From JAXMEB01 sp046348545 (lineage in GTDB: Bacteria; Pseudomonadota; Gammaproteobacteria; Berkiellales; Berkiellaceae), in the NCBI GenBank assembly GCA_046348545.1, contig JAXMEB010000002.1:310001-374000 (forward strand): 64,000 bases of DNA. The letters run 5' to 3'. Below the pieces are notes generated by a model. It was not told the origin of the DNA and ran no database searches. It was given only the letters and a program-made list of their open reading frames with translations. Made by a program: the position numbers and the translations under genes. Within the stretch, counting starts at the first letter, position 1, and every line of letters begins with the position of its first letter. Below, piece after piece: positions 1 through 9,034 of the stretch.

Positions 1-519
1 GATACGCTATTTGAAGCAGGATGTGATGATGCGCTAATTAATTTCCGTAATGGCACAGTATATCTTGATTTCGAACGTGAACAAGATTCCTTGGAGAATG
101 CGGTATTATCTGCCATACGAGCTGTTGAAGGGTGTGGACTGGGTGCAAAAGTGATTAGGATTCTCCCTGATGATTTGGTTAGCATTTCTGATATTGCTAA
201 GCGACTTGATAAAGATAGGCAGCTTGTATCTCTTTGGGTTAAAGGCGAAAGACGCCAGAAAGGCTTAGCATTTCCGCCACCCGTTTTGAAACTTTCTGAA
301 AAGTCACCCATGTGGCGTTGGTACTCAGTTGTTAAGTGGTTAAATGATCAGAATATAATCCAAGATAATGAAATTGTTGAGCGTGCCAAATTTGTCGAGA
401 ATATAAACGCTGTTTTAGAGGAAAGAGATCCTGAAATCAAAAAATATCGCCATTGTATACTTGATAAATTAGAGCGCCTTCAGTCATCGAGGACGAAGGG
501 TGGATCTCAAAGCCATTGA
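1..519 (+). CDS. HTH-type DNA-binding protein, 5' end outside window
   Basis: The frame is open from base 1, so the true start lies upstream; a TTG at 91 is only an internal codon. The visible part reads DTLFEAGCDDALINF and then a helix-turn-helix-like stretch (SISDIAKRLDKDRQLVSLWV) followed by a proline-rich FPPPVLKL segment. This arrangement is typical of small (about 150 residue) HTH proteins of Proteobacteria whose target is not known to me. It ends at TGA 517-519. No other gene is close enough downstream to imply an operon. The DNA-binding role is inferred from the HTH alone. Confidence 0.6.
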   Translation, partial: DTLFEAGCDDALINFRNGTVYLDFEREQDSLENAVLSAIRAVEGCGLGAKVIRILPDDLVSISDIAKRLDKDRQLVSLWVKGERRQKGLAFPPPVLKLSEKSPMWRWYSVVKWLNDQNIIQDNEIVERAKFVENINAVLEERDPEIKKYRHCILDKLERLQSSRTKGGSQSH

Positions 520-608
520 TTTTCGAAATAATCATTGTCTAGTTACCTGCACTCCAAATTAGTCTCCAATATTACTGGATGCCACCCCCCCTTAAGCTTT
601 TGCCGAAT

Positions 609-641
609 TAGTCGATTTACATTTAAACGTTCGATCGACTA
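609..641 (+). promoter_or_regulatory. inverted repeat overlapping the ribosome binding site of the REC-PP2C gene
   Basis: TAGTCGAT (609-616) and ATCGACTA (634-641) form an 8-base perfect inverted repeat with a 17-base spacer. The right arm touches the AGGA (641-644) that precedes the GTG start at 648. It could be an operator or an RNA hairpin limiting translation; chance is not excluded. Confidence 0.3.
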
Positions 642-647
642 GGACGC

Positions 648-1841
648 GTGAAGCTACAACCTATGTTGGAAAGCACAGCCGGATACATACTGATTGTTGA
701 TGAGGACGCTGAATTTACCGAGGCGGCAAAAGCCTATTTGGAAGACAGTGATTTTCAAGTTGTGACCTCAACCGCGGAGGATTCCCTAGATTACTTGAGA
801 GAAAACGCAGTGAATGTGGTATTGTCGGAGATCAAGTTTGAAACAACGGATGGACATGAGCTTTTGTCCAGCATCATCAAAGAATTCAAAGAAATTCCTG
901 TTATTGTAGTTTCAAGCAGTGATCAAATTAGTGATGTTATTGATGCTTTGAGATTGGGCGCATGGAATTTCTTTCAAAAACCAGTGACGAATCTAGCGAT
1001 TTTAGAACATGCGATTTGTAGAGCGCTTGAAAAATATCGCCTTGAGCTAGAAAATGAATCGTATCGTTCAGAGTTAGAGAAAATCAACAAAAAATTAAAA
1101 GAAAGCTTAGCCGTGCTAGAGGAAGATCAGATTGCAGGTCGCAACGTGCAACTCCAGCTCTTGCCACCCAAAGAAAGCACAATCAAAAATATTGAGATCA
1201 GCTATGAAATAATGCCCAGTTTGTATTTGAGTGGTGACTTTGTAGATTACTTTCAAATTTCAGAAAATAAACTTGGGTTTTATATTGCAGATGTATCAGG
1301 GCATGGCGCATCCTCCGCTTTTATCACTGTATTATTAAAGAGCTATTTTGAAAAGATTTTGGCAGATTATAAGAGCGAAAAAAGTGATATTATACTGCAC
1401 CCTGATAAAGTGCTGAAGTTGATAAGTGACTACTTTTTTTCAATTAAGTTGGGCAAATATTTGACGATGGATTATTTTGTGCTGGATAAGGCAGAAAATA
1501 AAATAGCCTATAGTATTGGTGGGCATTACCCAAGTCCCATATTATACGATGGAGAATCAGCGAAATTTTTAGAGGGAAGTGGTTTTGCGGTTGGGATTTT
1601 CGATAAGGCTAATTTTAGCGCATCTCATATGACCCTACCTGAAAGTTACCAGTTAACTTTATTTTCAGATGGGATCCTAGAAATTATGAAAGGAGATAAT
1701 CTGAAGGAAAATGAAGCAGCATTGCTCACCGTGTTGTCGAAGGGTAAAATGGGGCCGAAGGATTTAACGGAAGAATTTGAGATTGATAGTTTTGAGTCTT
1801 TACCCGATGATATTGCTTTTTTTATTCTAAGAAACGTCTGA
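648..1841 (+). CDS. response regulator-like REC domain fused to PP2C (SpoIIE) phosphatase
   Basis: 397 residues. Residues 13-130 are a receiver domain (acidic cluster D18/E19/D20, FFQKPV near the end), then a coiled coil (about 130-165) and a PP2C/SpoIIE phosphatase (SGDFVDYF, ADVSGHGASS, LFSDGILE, DDIAFFIL) with the metal-binding aspartates in place. Proteins of this build dephosphorylate a STAS anti-anti-sigma partner, which is the next gene 9 bases downstream (compare HsbR/HsbA of Pseudomonas and CrsR/CrsA of Shewanella). Odd: the usual phosphoacceptor Asp is Glu61 (VVLSEIKF), so normal phosphorylation looks impossible and the domain may be locked or sense something else. GTG 648 is used; ATG 663 is an alternative start without a clear Shine-Dalgarno. 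Confidence 0.8.
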   Translation: MKLQPMLESTAGYILIVDEDAEFTEAAKAYLEDSDFQVVTSTAEDSLDYLRENAVNVVLSEIKFETTDGHELLSSIIKEFKEIPVIVVSSSDQISDVIDALRLGAWNFFQKPVTNLAILEHAICRALEKYRLELENESYRSELEKINKKLKESLAVLEEDQIAGRNVQLQLLPPKESTIKNIEISYEIMPSLYLSGDFVDYFQISENKLGFYIADVSGHGASSAFITVLLKSYFEKILADYKSEKSDIILHPDKVLKLISDYFFSIKLGKYLTMDYFVLDKAENKIAYSIGGHYPSPILYDGESAKFLEGSGFAVGIFDKANFSASHMTLPESYQLTLFSDGILEIMKGDNLKENEAALLTVLSKGKMGPKDLTEEFEIDSFESLPDDIAFFILRNV

Positions 1842-1850
1842 GGTTGACTG

Positions 1851-2330
1851 ATGAGCTCTACGCATGTGTATTATTCAGATCAAGATGGGATCCATCTATT
1901 TAAGCTATGTGGGATGTTACAGTTTACGGCAGGTTCAGCTTTTGAGCAGGCACTGAATGCGTTGAGACGAGCTCATACGGTTAAAGAAATCATCATTGAT
2001 TTAACAGAGGTTGATAGTATTGATAGCACTATGCTCGGAATGATTGGTCAGCTTGGGGTCAACCAGCAGACCAGGGCAAAGATTGTGATAGCAGGCGACG
2101 ATATTGACCAGACTTTAAAGCAAGTTGGATTTGACCGCTTTTTCATCATCGTGTTTAATAGGAGCTACAGCGAAAAGGCTCAGACTGAATTCACCGAATT
2201 TAAGCCTGTGCGAGAGCCCAAAAAGACCCTAGAAAAAAGGGTTCAAGCCTCACATGAGTGGTTATCTCAAATAGATGCCGCGAATGCAAAAGCCTTTAAA
2301 CCTGTCTTAGATCACTTAAAAAGGCATTAA
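1851..2330 (+). CDS. STAS-domain anti-anti-sigma factor-like protein
   Basis: 159 residues. A STAS domain covers about residues 5-110, with the conserved switch segment IDLTEVDSIDSTMLGMIG; Ser59 sits where SpoIIAA-type proteins are phosphorylated. The C-terminal 50 residues are a charged helical tail. It starts 9 bases after the phosphatase gene and ends 16 bases before lapB, so it is probably co-transcribed with both. The expected cycle is phosphorylation by an anti-sigma kinase (not seen in the window) and dephosphorylation by the upstream PP2C protein, with the output acting on biofilm or adhesion genes. That role is inferred from the family and from position. Confidence 0.75.
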   Translation: MSSTHVYYSDQDGIHLFKLCGMLQFTAGSAFEQALNALRRAHTVKEIIIDLTEVDSIDSTMLGMIGQLGVNQQTRAKIVIAGDDIDQTLKQVGFDRFFIIVFNRSYSEKAQTEFTEFKPVREPKKTLEKRVQASHEWLSQIDAANAKAFKPVLDHLKRH

Positions 2331-2346
2331 CCAAGAGTAGAGTAGT

Positions 2347-4662
2347 ATGTCCGACGCAAAAGACAATACAGAACAGAATATCGAGCCTAAAGACTCTCCT
2401 GTTGAAGTGACGGGGAATATTGTTGAGCAGGCGAGATCTTTTCAAACGGAAGTCGCAGATGATAAAAGTCGTAAAAAAGACGTCTCTTCAAAAAAATCAT
2501 CTGAAAAAGACCCAAACCCCTGGGAACTGCCTCCGGGTCATCAAATTGCGCATGATCCGCTATTAGGTTGTTTAGTGATCCTAACCCGGATTGAGCACAA
2601 CCCTTTTGCACCTGAAACCTTAATTGCCAGTCTTCCCTTGGTTGATAATAAATTGACGCCAGAGCTATTTATACGTGCGGCAGAACGGGCTGGCCTCAGT
2701 GCCCAACTCGTCACTCGTAAACTTTCTGAGATATCTCATCTCGTATTGCCTGCAGTTTTGCTATTGAAGAACAAACAGGCATGCGTTTTAGTCGATATTA
2801 ATCAAAAGAAGGGATTCGCCAAAATTGTCCAACCTGAATCAGGAGAGGGTGAGACAACTGTTTTGCTTTCTGAACTTGAACGACAATACATTGGCCATTC
2901 GATTTATACCCGTCCTACCTATCGATTTGACAAACGAACTGACGAAGGATTTAAGGAAAGACCTAAATCTTGGTTTTGGGGTGTCATTAAAAAGACTTGG
3001 CCTCTTTATACCGAAGTATTAGTTGCTTCATTCTTTATTAACGTTTTCACGATTGCTTCGTCATTATTCGTCATGAATGTGTATGATAGGGTGGTTCCGA
3101 ATAATGCACTTGATACTTTGACCGTGCTATCCATAGGGATTTTAGTCGTCTTTTTATTTGATTTTGCACTAAAAATGTTGCGAGGCTACTTTATTGATAT
3201 TGCAGGTAAAAAATCTGATGTTTTATTATCTTCGATGATTTTCGAGCAGATGATGGGGATTAAGATGGAAGTTCGCCCTGAGTCTGTTGGTAATTTTGCA
3301 AACAACATGCAGCAATTCGATGCTTTCAGAGACTTTTTTACCTCGACCACGATTAGTGCGCTGATTGATTTGCCTTTTGTCCTTTTTGTGTTGATTATCG
3401 TGTATTTAATCGGCGGTCCCGTGGTATTTGTACCGCTCATAGCGGTACCCATTGTCGTTTTAGCAGGATTAATTATTCAAAAGCCCTTGAATCAAATTGT
3501 TAAAGAGTCGTATCGATATTCAGGTCAAAAGCATGCCATGTTGATTGAGTCTTTAGCCGGCGTTGAGACCATCAAGAGTCTCTCGGCTGAAGGTTCCTTG
3601 CAGCGTAAATGGGAGCATGTTGTTGGCATGGCTGCGAAATTGGGGACTAAAGTCCGAGGACTTTCTTTAGCAGCAATCAATTTTAGTGCCTTTGTTCAGC
3701 AAATAGCAGGCGTTATCGTCGTGATTGTGGGTGTACATATCATTGGCGAAGGTGAGATGACCATGGGGGCTCTGATTGCTTGCACCATCTTGACTGGGCG
3801 TGCTTTAGCCCCCTTATCTCAAGTGGCAGGCTTGCTGACCCGCTATCATCAATCCGTGGCGGCACTTCAATCATTAGATAATGTGATGAAAATGCCAACG
3901 GATAGGTTGCGTGGTAAAACGCCACTGCATCGACCGGTGCTCAATGGTGATATTGAATTTAAGAATGTCAAATTTCAATATCCAAGACAATCAGTACCCG
4001 CTTTAGATGTTGTGTCTTTTAAAGTGAGTGCGGGTGAAAAAGTCGGCATCATTGGTCGTATTGGCTCTGGTAAAACAACCATCGAAAAATTGATGCTAGG
4101 ACTTTATCAAGCGCAAGAAGGTACTGTGCTATTAGATGGTACCGAAATCAGTCAATTGGATCCCGCAGCACTTCGTCGTAACATCGGGTACGTTCCCCAA
4201 GATTTAGTCCTGTTTTATGGCACAGTCAAAGACAACATTGTCTATGGCGCGCCATTTGTAGATGACCGAGCGGTATTGAAAGCAGCTCGAACAGCCGGGG
4301 TGACGGAATTTGTAGCTAGACATCCCCAAGGTTTTGATATGCCAGTGGGTGAGCGTGGTGAGAAGCTCTCTGGTGGTCAAAGACAAGCGATTGCGGTTGC
4401 GCGGGCATTAATTTTAGACCCGCCAATTTTGGTGTTTGATGAGCCTACGAATATGATGGATAATCGGACCGAAGAAGTGTTCAAGAATAGTTTACAAGAC
4501 ATTTCCAAAGATAAGACTTTGGTGTTGGTGACACATAAGGGTTCACTGTTGTCGTTAGTTGATAGATTAATACTGATGGATGGTGGAAAAATCATTGCCG
4601 ATGGGCCTCGTGATTTGGTATTAAAAGCGCTTGCGGAAGGTAAACTACACGCTCGGAGTTAG
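2347..4662 (+). CDS. lapB: type I secretion ABC transporter ATPase/permease, LapB-like
   Basis: 771 residues. After a charged N-terminal tail (1-60) comes a C39-like domain (about 65-190) that lacks the catalytic His (PAVLLLKN where active enzymes have HxVxL), so it should bind rather than cut the substrate. The transmembrane exporter domain spans about 215-490 and the ATPase about 525-760: Walker A GRIGSGKTT near 570, signature LSGGQ near 674, Walker B ILVFDEPT near 694, H-loop VTHK. This is the inner-membrane motor for secreting large RTX/LapA-type adhesins. Together with lapC and lapE it makes a complete type I apparatus, and lapG and lapD follow, which favours LapB over a toxin exporter. 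The adhesin substrate is not in the window. Confidence 0.9.
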   Translation: MSDAKDNTEQNIEPKDSPVEVTGNIVEQARSFQTEVADDKSRKKDVSSKKSSEKDPNPWELPPGHQIAHDPLLGCLVILTRIEHNPFAPETLIASLPLVDNKLTPELFIRAAERAGLSAQLVTRKLSEISHLVLPAVLLLKNKQACVLVDINQKKGFAKIVQPESGEGETTVLLSELERQYIGHSIYTRPTYRFDKRTDEGFKERPKSWFWGVIKKTWPLYTEVLVASFFINVFTIASSLFVMNVYDRVVPNNALDTLTVLSIGILVVFLFDFALKMLRGYFIDIAGKKSDVLLSSMIFEQMMGIKMEVRPESVGNFANNMQQFDAFRDFFTSTTISALIDLPFVLFVLIIVYLIGGPVVFVPLIAVPIVVLAGLIIQKPLNQIVKESYRYSGQKHAMLIESLAGVETIKSLSAEGSLQRKWEHVVGMAAKLGTKVRGLSLAAINFSAFVQQIAGVIVVIVGVHIIGEGEMTMGALIACTILTGRALAPLSQVAGLLTRYHQSVAALQSLDNVMKMPTDRLRGKTPLHRPVLNGDIEFKNVKFQYPRQSVPALDVVSFKVSAGEKVGIIGRIGSGKTTIEKLMLGLYQAQEGTVLLDGTEISQLDPAALRRNIGYVPQDLVLFYGTVKDNIVYGAPFVDDRAVLKAARTAGVTEFVARHPQGFDMPVGERGEKLSGGQRQAIAVARALILDPPILVFDEPTNMMDNRTEEVFKNSLQDISKDKTLVLVTHKGSLLSLVDRLILMDGGKIIADGPRDLVLKALAEGKLHARS

Positions 4663-4670
4663 TAAAGCAT

Positions 4671-6008
4671 ATGTTCCTTAGAAAAAAGCAGATTGAAGAA
4701 GTAGATGTTCAATATATGTCCGATGCTAGTGGTGCAACGTTGATGGGTGCTCCGATTGTTTTGCACAGCATTTTATGGATTTCTGCTTTGTTTATCCTGG
4801 TTGCCATTGTTTGGGCAGATTTTGCAGTATTAGATGTGGTCACTGTTGGTCAAGGTAAAGTGATCCCATCAAGCAATATGCAGGTGGTTCAAAACTTAGA
4901 AGGCGGCATCATCAAAGATATTCGTGTTAAAGAAGGAGATGTGGTTGAGCGTGATCAAGTCTTGATGGTGATTGACGATACGCGTTTTTCCTCTTCTTTT
5001 AAGGAAAATGAAGTTCAATTGTATGCACTCCAAGCTAAAATGGAACGTTTAGAAGCGGAGGCAGAAGGTCGTGACCTAACTTGGTCTAAGGACTTAGAAA
5101 AGCTTTATCCTGGGTATGTAAAACAAGAATATGATCTATATACTTCAAGACAAAAGGGGCTTGAGGTCAAACTGAATATTCTGAACGATCAAAAAGAAGA
5201 AAAAGAGCAAGAACTCGTTGAGCTTAAGGGAAAAAAAGATCAAATAGAGAAAAGTTTAGAGTTGGTTAAAAAAGAGTTAGTTCTGACAAGGCCTTTGGTG
5301 AAAGATGGCGCTGTCTCAGAAGTGGAACTCTTACGCCTTGAACGCACAGTTAATGATTTAACCGGTGATTTGAATGGAACCACTTTAGCGATTCCTCGAT
5401 TAGAATCGGCAATAGGGGGTGCTAAACGGAAAATTGAAGAGCTGATCATTACTTCCAAAACAGAGGCCATGTCAGATCTGAATGCCACTCGAGCAGAATA
5501 TTCTAAAATGACTGAAACGATCAAGGCTGCAAAAGACCGTGTGAATCGAACTGTTGTTCGATCTCCAGTGCGAGGCACAGTGAATCAAGTGAAGGTGAGT
5601 ACCATTGGTGCGGTTATTCAACCGGGTGCAGAACTCATTGATATTGTTCCTTTGGATGATACGCTCTTGGTTGAGGCGAATGTCAGGCCGTCTGATATTG
5701 GCTTTTTGCGCCCAGGCTTGCCGGCTACCGTTAAAATCACGGCATATGATTTTTCAATTTATGGTGGTTTGAAAGCGGTGGTTGAGCATATTAGTCCGGA
5801 TACCATTACGAATGAAAAAGGCGAAAGTTTCTATCAGATCCGAGTTCGAACAGAAGAAAATAGCTTTTTAATGAAAAAAGGTGAACAATTACCTATTATT
5901 CCTGGGATGGGGGCTACTGTAGATATCTTGACAGGTCAAAAGACGGTTTTAGATTATTTGTTGAAACCGATATTAAAAGCAAAGCAAAACGCAATGCGAG
6001 AACCCTAA
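4671..6008 (+). CDS. lapC: type I secretion membrane fusion protein (HlyD family), LapC-like
   Basis: 445 residues. One membrane helix near residues 25-55, a lipoyl-type half motif (QNLEGGIIKDIRVKEGD), a long coiled coil (about 100-290) and the second half with VRSPVRGTVNQVKV. This is the periplasmic adaptor linking the ATPase to the TolC-like channel. It starts 9 bases after lapB and ends 5 bases before the LuxR-type gene. Length and order match the HlyD/LapC family. Confidence 0.9.
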   Translation: MFLRKKQIEEVDVQYMSDASGATLMGAPIVLHSILWISALFILVAIVWADFAVLDVVTVGQGKVIPSSNMQVVQNLEGGIIKDIRVKEGDVVERDQVLMVIDDTRFSSSFKENEVQLYALQAKMERLEAEAEGRDLTWSKDLEKLYPGYVKQEYDLYTSRQKGLEVKLNILNDQKEEKEQELVELKGKKDQIEKSLELVKKELVLTRPLVKDGAVSEVELLRLERTVNDLTGDLNGTTLAIPRLESAIGGAKRKIEELIITSKTEAMSDLNATRAEYSKMTETIKAAKDRVNRTVVRSPVRGTVNQVKVSTIGAVIQPGAELIDIVPLDDTLLVEANVRPSDIGFLRPGLPATVKITAYDFSIYGGLKAVVEHISPDTITNEKGESFYQIRVRTEENSFLMKKGEQLPIIPGMGATVDILTGQKTVLDYLLKPILKAKQNAMREP

Positions 6009-6012
6009 ACAT

Positions 6013-6717
6013 ATGTTCCTGATCGCATCGACACATCTTGAATTAGCTGAAGCCTGGCAGACTGCATTAGGGCCAGAGTATGAGTTATATGAGCGAATTG
6101 CGATGGATCGAAAGACTTTGGAAATCTGTTTAAAGAAAACACATTGTGAGTTATTACTACTCGATATGGCGATACTGATGCCAGAGGGCGTTCATGATTT
6201 AGCGGATGTGCTTACCATACAACCTACCACAAAGATAATTTTACTAACAGAATTCGTTGATCAGCGAGAAGAAATTTCCGCAATCTTATTTGGGGTTAAA
6301 GCTTATTTAAGCATCGATGTCGCGCCTCATATTCTGCATAAGGTGATTAAAACCGTCCTTTCGAATGAAGTTTGGGTAGATAGAAAGTTTGTTTCACGAC
6401 TTTTGCATGAGATTCAAGACATCACCGATTCAAGACAGAAGGAAGCGAAACAACTTGATAAAGGCATGGAATTAATGACGCCCCGAGAAGGAGAAATTGC
6501 TGAGTTGGTTGCCACAGGGGCAAGCAATCGACGAATTGCTGAATGTTTATCCATTTCTGAGCGAACAGTCAAAGCGCATTTAGGTGTGATTTTTCGTAAG
6601 ATTGGCATTTCTGATCGATTACAATTGGCCCTCTATATCAATCGCCATCATCAGTTAACCGGTATCTGGCGTCACCCTCCGAATTCTACTTTGCCACCTG
6701 ACAAACAAAAACATTAA
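6013..6717 (+). CDS. LuxR/FixJ-type response regulator within the lap operon
   Basis: 234 residues. The N-terminal 120 residues resemble a receiver domain with a phosphoacceptor candidate in LLLLDMAI, but the acidic pair near the N-terminus is missing (it begins FLIASTHLELA), so phosphorylation is uncertain. The C-terminus is a clear GerE/LuxR helix-turn-helix (LMTPREGEIAELVATGASNR, SERTVKAHLGVIFRKI). It lies between lapC and lapE, an unusual place for a regulator in a Lap operon, and probably controls the adhesin or this operon. No partner kinase is nearby. Confidence 0.8.
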   Translation: MFLIASTHLELAEAWQTALGPEYELYERIAMDRKTLEICLKKTHCELLLLDMAILMPEGVHDLADVLTIQPTTKIILLTEFVDQREEISAILFGVKAYLSIDVAPHILHKVIKTVLSNEVWVDRKFVSRLLHEIQDITDSRQKEAKQLDKGMELMTPREGEIAELVATGASNRRIAECLSISERTVKAHLGVIFRKIGISDRLQLALYINRHHQLTGIWRHPPNSTLPPDKQKH

Positions 6718-6732
6718 TTTTACTCACACGGG

Positions 6733-6761
6733 TTGTCGCTTCTTATCACAAAGCGTAATAT
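6733..6761 (+). promoter_or_regulatory. candidate sigma-70 promoter for lapE
   Basis: TTGTCG (6733-6738), 17 bases, TAATAT (6756-6761), about 90 bases before the lapE start. The 135-base gap it occupies is the only sizeable one between lapB and lapE, so lapE may have its own transcript. Confidence 0.4.
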
Positions 6762-6852
6762 ACCAAAGGACAGTTGATCGAGTTGGATCCGAGAATATTA
6801 TCTAACTTGGTTCGAAAAGGTATCTAGGGAAACAAAGAAAACGGAAAAAGTT

Positions 6853-8202
6853 ATGGCTGGCAAAAAACTTCTAAAAGTACTTCTTCCTTGCATCGGTTTG
6901 AGTCTTTGCGCGCCCGCAGGCGCTCATACGATTCAAGAAGCTGTTGCATTAGCGATTGAAACGGGTCCAGATATGTTGAGACAAGTGGATAGAGCTGAAC
7001 GGACTCGTCAAGATTTGAAAGAAAGCTACGGTGGATATCTTCCCAGTGTTGATCTGACAGCAGGGTATGGTCGTGAAGATAGCAATAATACGACCACTCG
7101 TGGTGTTAATAACAACGGTGGTTCAAAGACATTGAATCGTCGTGAGTTTGGTGTGACCGCCAGACAAATGCTATTTGATGGTTTTGGTGTTAAAAGTGAT
7201 GTTGAAGGGAATATGTCTAGAGTGCGTGCCGAAGCCCTTCGTACGGAAGGTGGTGCCCAAGATATCGCATTGAACGTCATTAGTTTCTTCCTGGATACGA
7301 ATCGCAATAAGCATATTATGGAGCTTGCAAAAGCAAATCTCGATGCGCACCTTCGCATTTTTGGACAAATTCAAAAGCGCTCTGAAGGTGGGATTGGCCG
7401 TAAAGCAGATTTAGATCAAGCTGAGGCCCGCGTTGCATTTGCTCGTTCACAGCTTGTCGCTGCGCAAGCGAACTTTAAAGACTCGCAATCGAACTTTCAG
7501 CGAATGACGGGTATTCCGGCGCATGGTTTGGTGGATCCCATGGTTCCAGCAGATGCACTGCCCAAAACCTTACGTTCTGCAATTGCGGTTACGATTAACA
7601 ATAACCCTATCTTGAGAGCAGCCGTCTCTGATGTCGATGTTTCGAAGCATAAGAAGAAGAGTCGCGAAGCTGCATTTTATCCCAGGTTAGATTTGGAAGT
7701 TGCTGCAACAAATAATCAAAACCTAGATGGTGTTAATGGGGCCAACAATGATATGGCTGCCATGGTTAGAGCGCGTTGGAATATATTCACGGGCGGACAA
7801 GATTTAGCACGTGTTAAAGAAGCATCATGGGAAATCCAAGAAGCTCAAGAAGTTAGAAATCGTGCGCACCGCGAAGCTGAAGAAGCTGTTCGTTTGGCCT
7901 GGTCTTTCTATACGGGCGCAAAAGCGAATAAAGCTAACAACCTTCAGCATTCTTTGGCAGCAGAACGTACGCGTGATGCTTATGATAAGCAGTTTAATAT
8001 TGGACAAAGAACGTTGTTAGATCTCTTGGACTCTGAAAATGAAGTCTTTAGTGCTAGAACGAACTATACCAATTCCAAATATGATGAGCTTTTAGGTTCT
8101 TTTAGAATTCTAAATGTTACAAATCAGCTGATAGATTACTTAGGTGTTGCAATGCCAAAAGTAACTCAGATGCATGGTGGTAACAGTTTGTGGAAGGATT
8201 AA
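6853..8202 (+). CDS. lapE: TolC-family outer membrane channel, LapE-like
   Basis: 449 residues with a signal peptide (cleavage after about residue 24, APAGAHT). Two repeated OEP halves of long helices plus beta strands: the first contains YGGYLPSVDLTAGYG, the second FYPRLDLEVAATN, with the usual FNIGQRTLLDLLDSENE near the C-terminus. It forms the outer membrane exit duct of the lapBC apparatus and might also serve the CvaA/B-like exporter further on. The last codon is 5 bases before a repeat A copy. TolC-family membership is clear; the lap label rests on neighbours. Confidence 0.88.
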   Translation: MAGKKLLKVLLPCIGLSLCAPAGAHTIQEAVALAIETGPDMLRQVDRAERTRQDLKESYGGYLPSVDLTAGYGREDSNNTTTRGVNNNGGSKTLNRREFGVTARQMLFDGFGVKSDVEGNMSRVRAEALRTEGGAQDIALNVISFFLDTNRNKHIMELAKANLDAHLRIFGQIQKRSEGGIGRKADLDQAEARVAFARSQLVAAQANFKDSQSNFQRMTGIPAHGLVDPMVPADALPKTLRSAIAVTINNNPILRAAVSDVDVSKHKKKSREAAFYPRLDLEVAATNNQNLDGVNGANNDMAAMVRARWNIFTGGQDLARVKEASWEIQEAQEVRNRAHREAEEAVRLAWSFYTGAKANKANNLQHSLAAERTRDAYDKQFNIGQRTLLDLLDSENEVFSARTNYTNSKYDELLGSFRILNVTNQLIDYLGVAMPKVTQMHGGNSLWKD

Positions 8203-8207
8203 AGATC

Positions 8208-8301
8208 TATACCCACAACAGTTGATTTTTCCGGTACCTGCCTACGCTCTTGTGAGCTTCGGCAAGGCAACACCCCCGAAAATTCAGGTGTGAAGGGTAT
8301 A
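8208..8301 (+). repeat. repeat A, short variant (94 bp)
   Basis: Begins TATACCCACAACAG and ends GTGTGAAGGGTATA, the imperfect inverted ends of the dispersed element. The interior is shortened and joins the start of the 130-bp subtype (TACCTGCCTACGCTC) to the tail of the 128-bp subtype (AAGGCAACA). It lies 5 bases after the lapE stop codon and may act as a transcript-end hairpin. Confidence 0.85.
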
Positions 8302-8321
8302 ATTTGAATGCTATAGTGAAA

Positions 8322-8348
8322 AGAGGGGCCTAGCCCCTCTTTTTTTTT
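8322..8348 (+). terminator. rho-independent terminator after lapE
   Basis: AGAGGGGC (8322-8329), loop CTA, GCCCCTCT (8333-8340), then eight T. An 8-base perfect GC-rich stem with a U-tract. It ends immediately before the first ATG of the lapG frame, so lapG needs its own start signal or read-through. Confidence 0.9.
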
Positions 8349-8372
8349 ATGTGGAATAACTATTTTGCATTC

Positions 8373-9023
8373 ATGAAAAAACAGACTACTGTGCTTTTAT
8401 TCATCTTGGTCTTCCCAATACTGGGATGGGTAATGGAGTTTTCAAAAGAATACTTGGATAAAATTTCAGCCCAATATGGTGATTTTGCTAAGCGTCGCTT
8501 AGTGGGTTGGCAGAAATTAATTGCAGATAACCAAAGTAAGTCTGAAAAAGAAAAATTAGAGATTGTTAACAATTATTTTAATCTCATTACTTATAAGTCT
8601 GATGTCGCTCATTGGGGACAGGAAGATTATTGGGCTACGCCCATTGAATTTTTGGTCTCTGGTGAAGGAGACTGTGAAGATTACTCGATTTCGAAATATT
8701 ATACCCTAGTCAAGCTAGGGGTGCCTGATGAAAAATTGATGATCACCTATGTTAAAGCGCTCACTTGGAATCAGGCTCATATGGTGCTGACCTATTATGA
8801 AACCCCAACCAGTGTTCCGCTTGTGCTTGATAATTTGGAAGCAGAAATCCTACCAGCGAGTCAGCGAAAAGATTTAAAACCGATCTACAGCTTTAACGGT
8901 ATGGGGCTTTGGAGCGCTAAGCAGCAAGGGCTTGGGAAAAAACTAGGCCAAGCGGGTGATTTAAAAATGTGGTCTGCTATGGAAGAGCGCATGCAAGAAG
9001 ATAAAATTGGGGAATTTAGGTAA
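8373..9023 (+). CDS. lapG: periplasmic cysteine protease, LapG-like (transglutaminase-like)
   Basis: 216 residues from ATG 8373. The frame also opens at ATG 8349, but that codon abuts the terminator T-run and would place 8 extra residues before a good signal peptide (MKKQTTVLLFILVFPILGWV), so 8373 is preferred; neither has a strong Shine-Dalgarno. The bacterial transglutaminase-like protease triad is visible: Cys in SGEGDCEDYS, His in NQAHMVL, Asp in LVLDNLE (109, 144 and 161 counted from 8349). LapG cuts the N-terminal region of LapA-type adhesins and releases them; LapD holds it inactive at high c-di-GMP. lapD follows after 11 bases. Confidence 0.9.
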   Translation: MKKQTTVLLFILVFPILGWVMEFSKEYLDKISAQYGDFAKRRLVGWQKLIADNQSKSEKEKLEIVNNYFNLITYKSDVAHWGQEDYWATPIEFLVSGEGDCEDYSISKYYTLVKLGVPDEKLMITYVKALTWNQAHMVLTYYETPTSVPLVLDNLEAEILPASQRKDLKPIYSFNGMGLWSAKQQGLGKKLGQAGDLKMWSAMEERMQEDKIGEFR

Positions 9024-9034
9024 AGGAGCCATCA

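Noticed and set aside
5240..5578. 112-codon minus-strand ORF inside lapC
   Set aside because: Shadow frame of the coiled-coil region of the membrane fusion protein.
7026..7358. 110-codon minus-strand ORF inside lapE
   Set aside because: Shadow of the TolC-family gene, whose signal peptide and motifs are clear.
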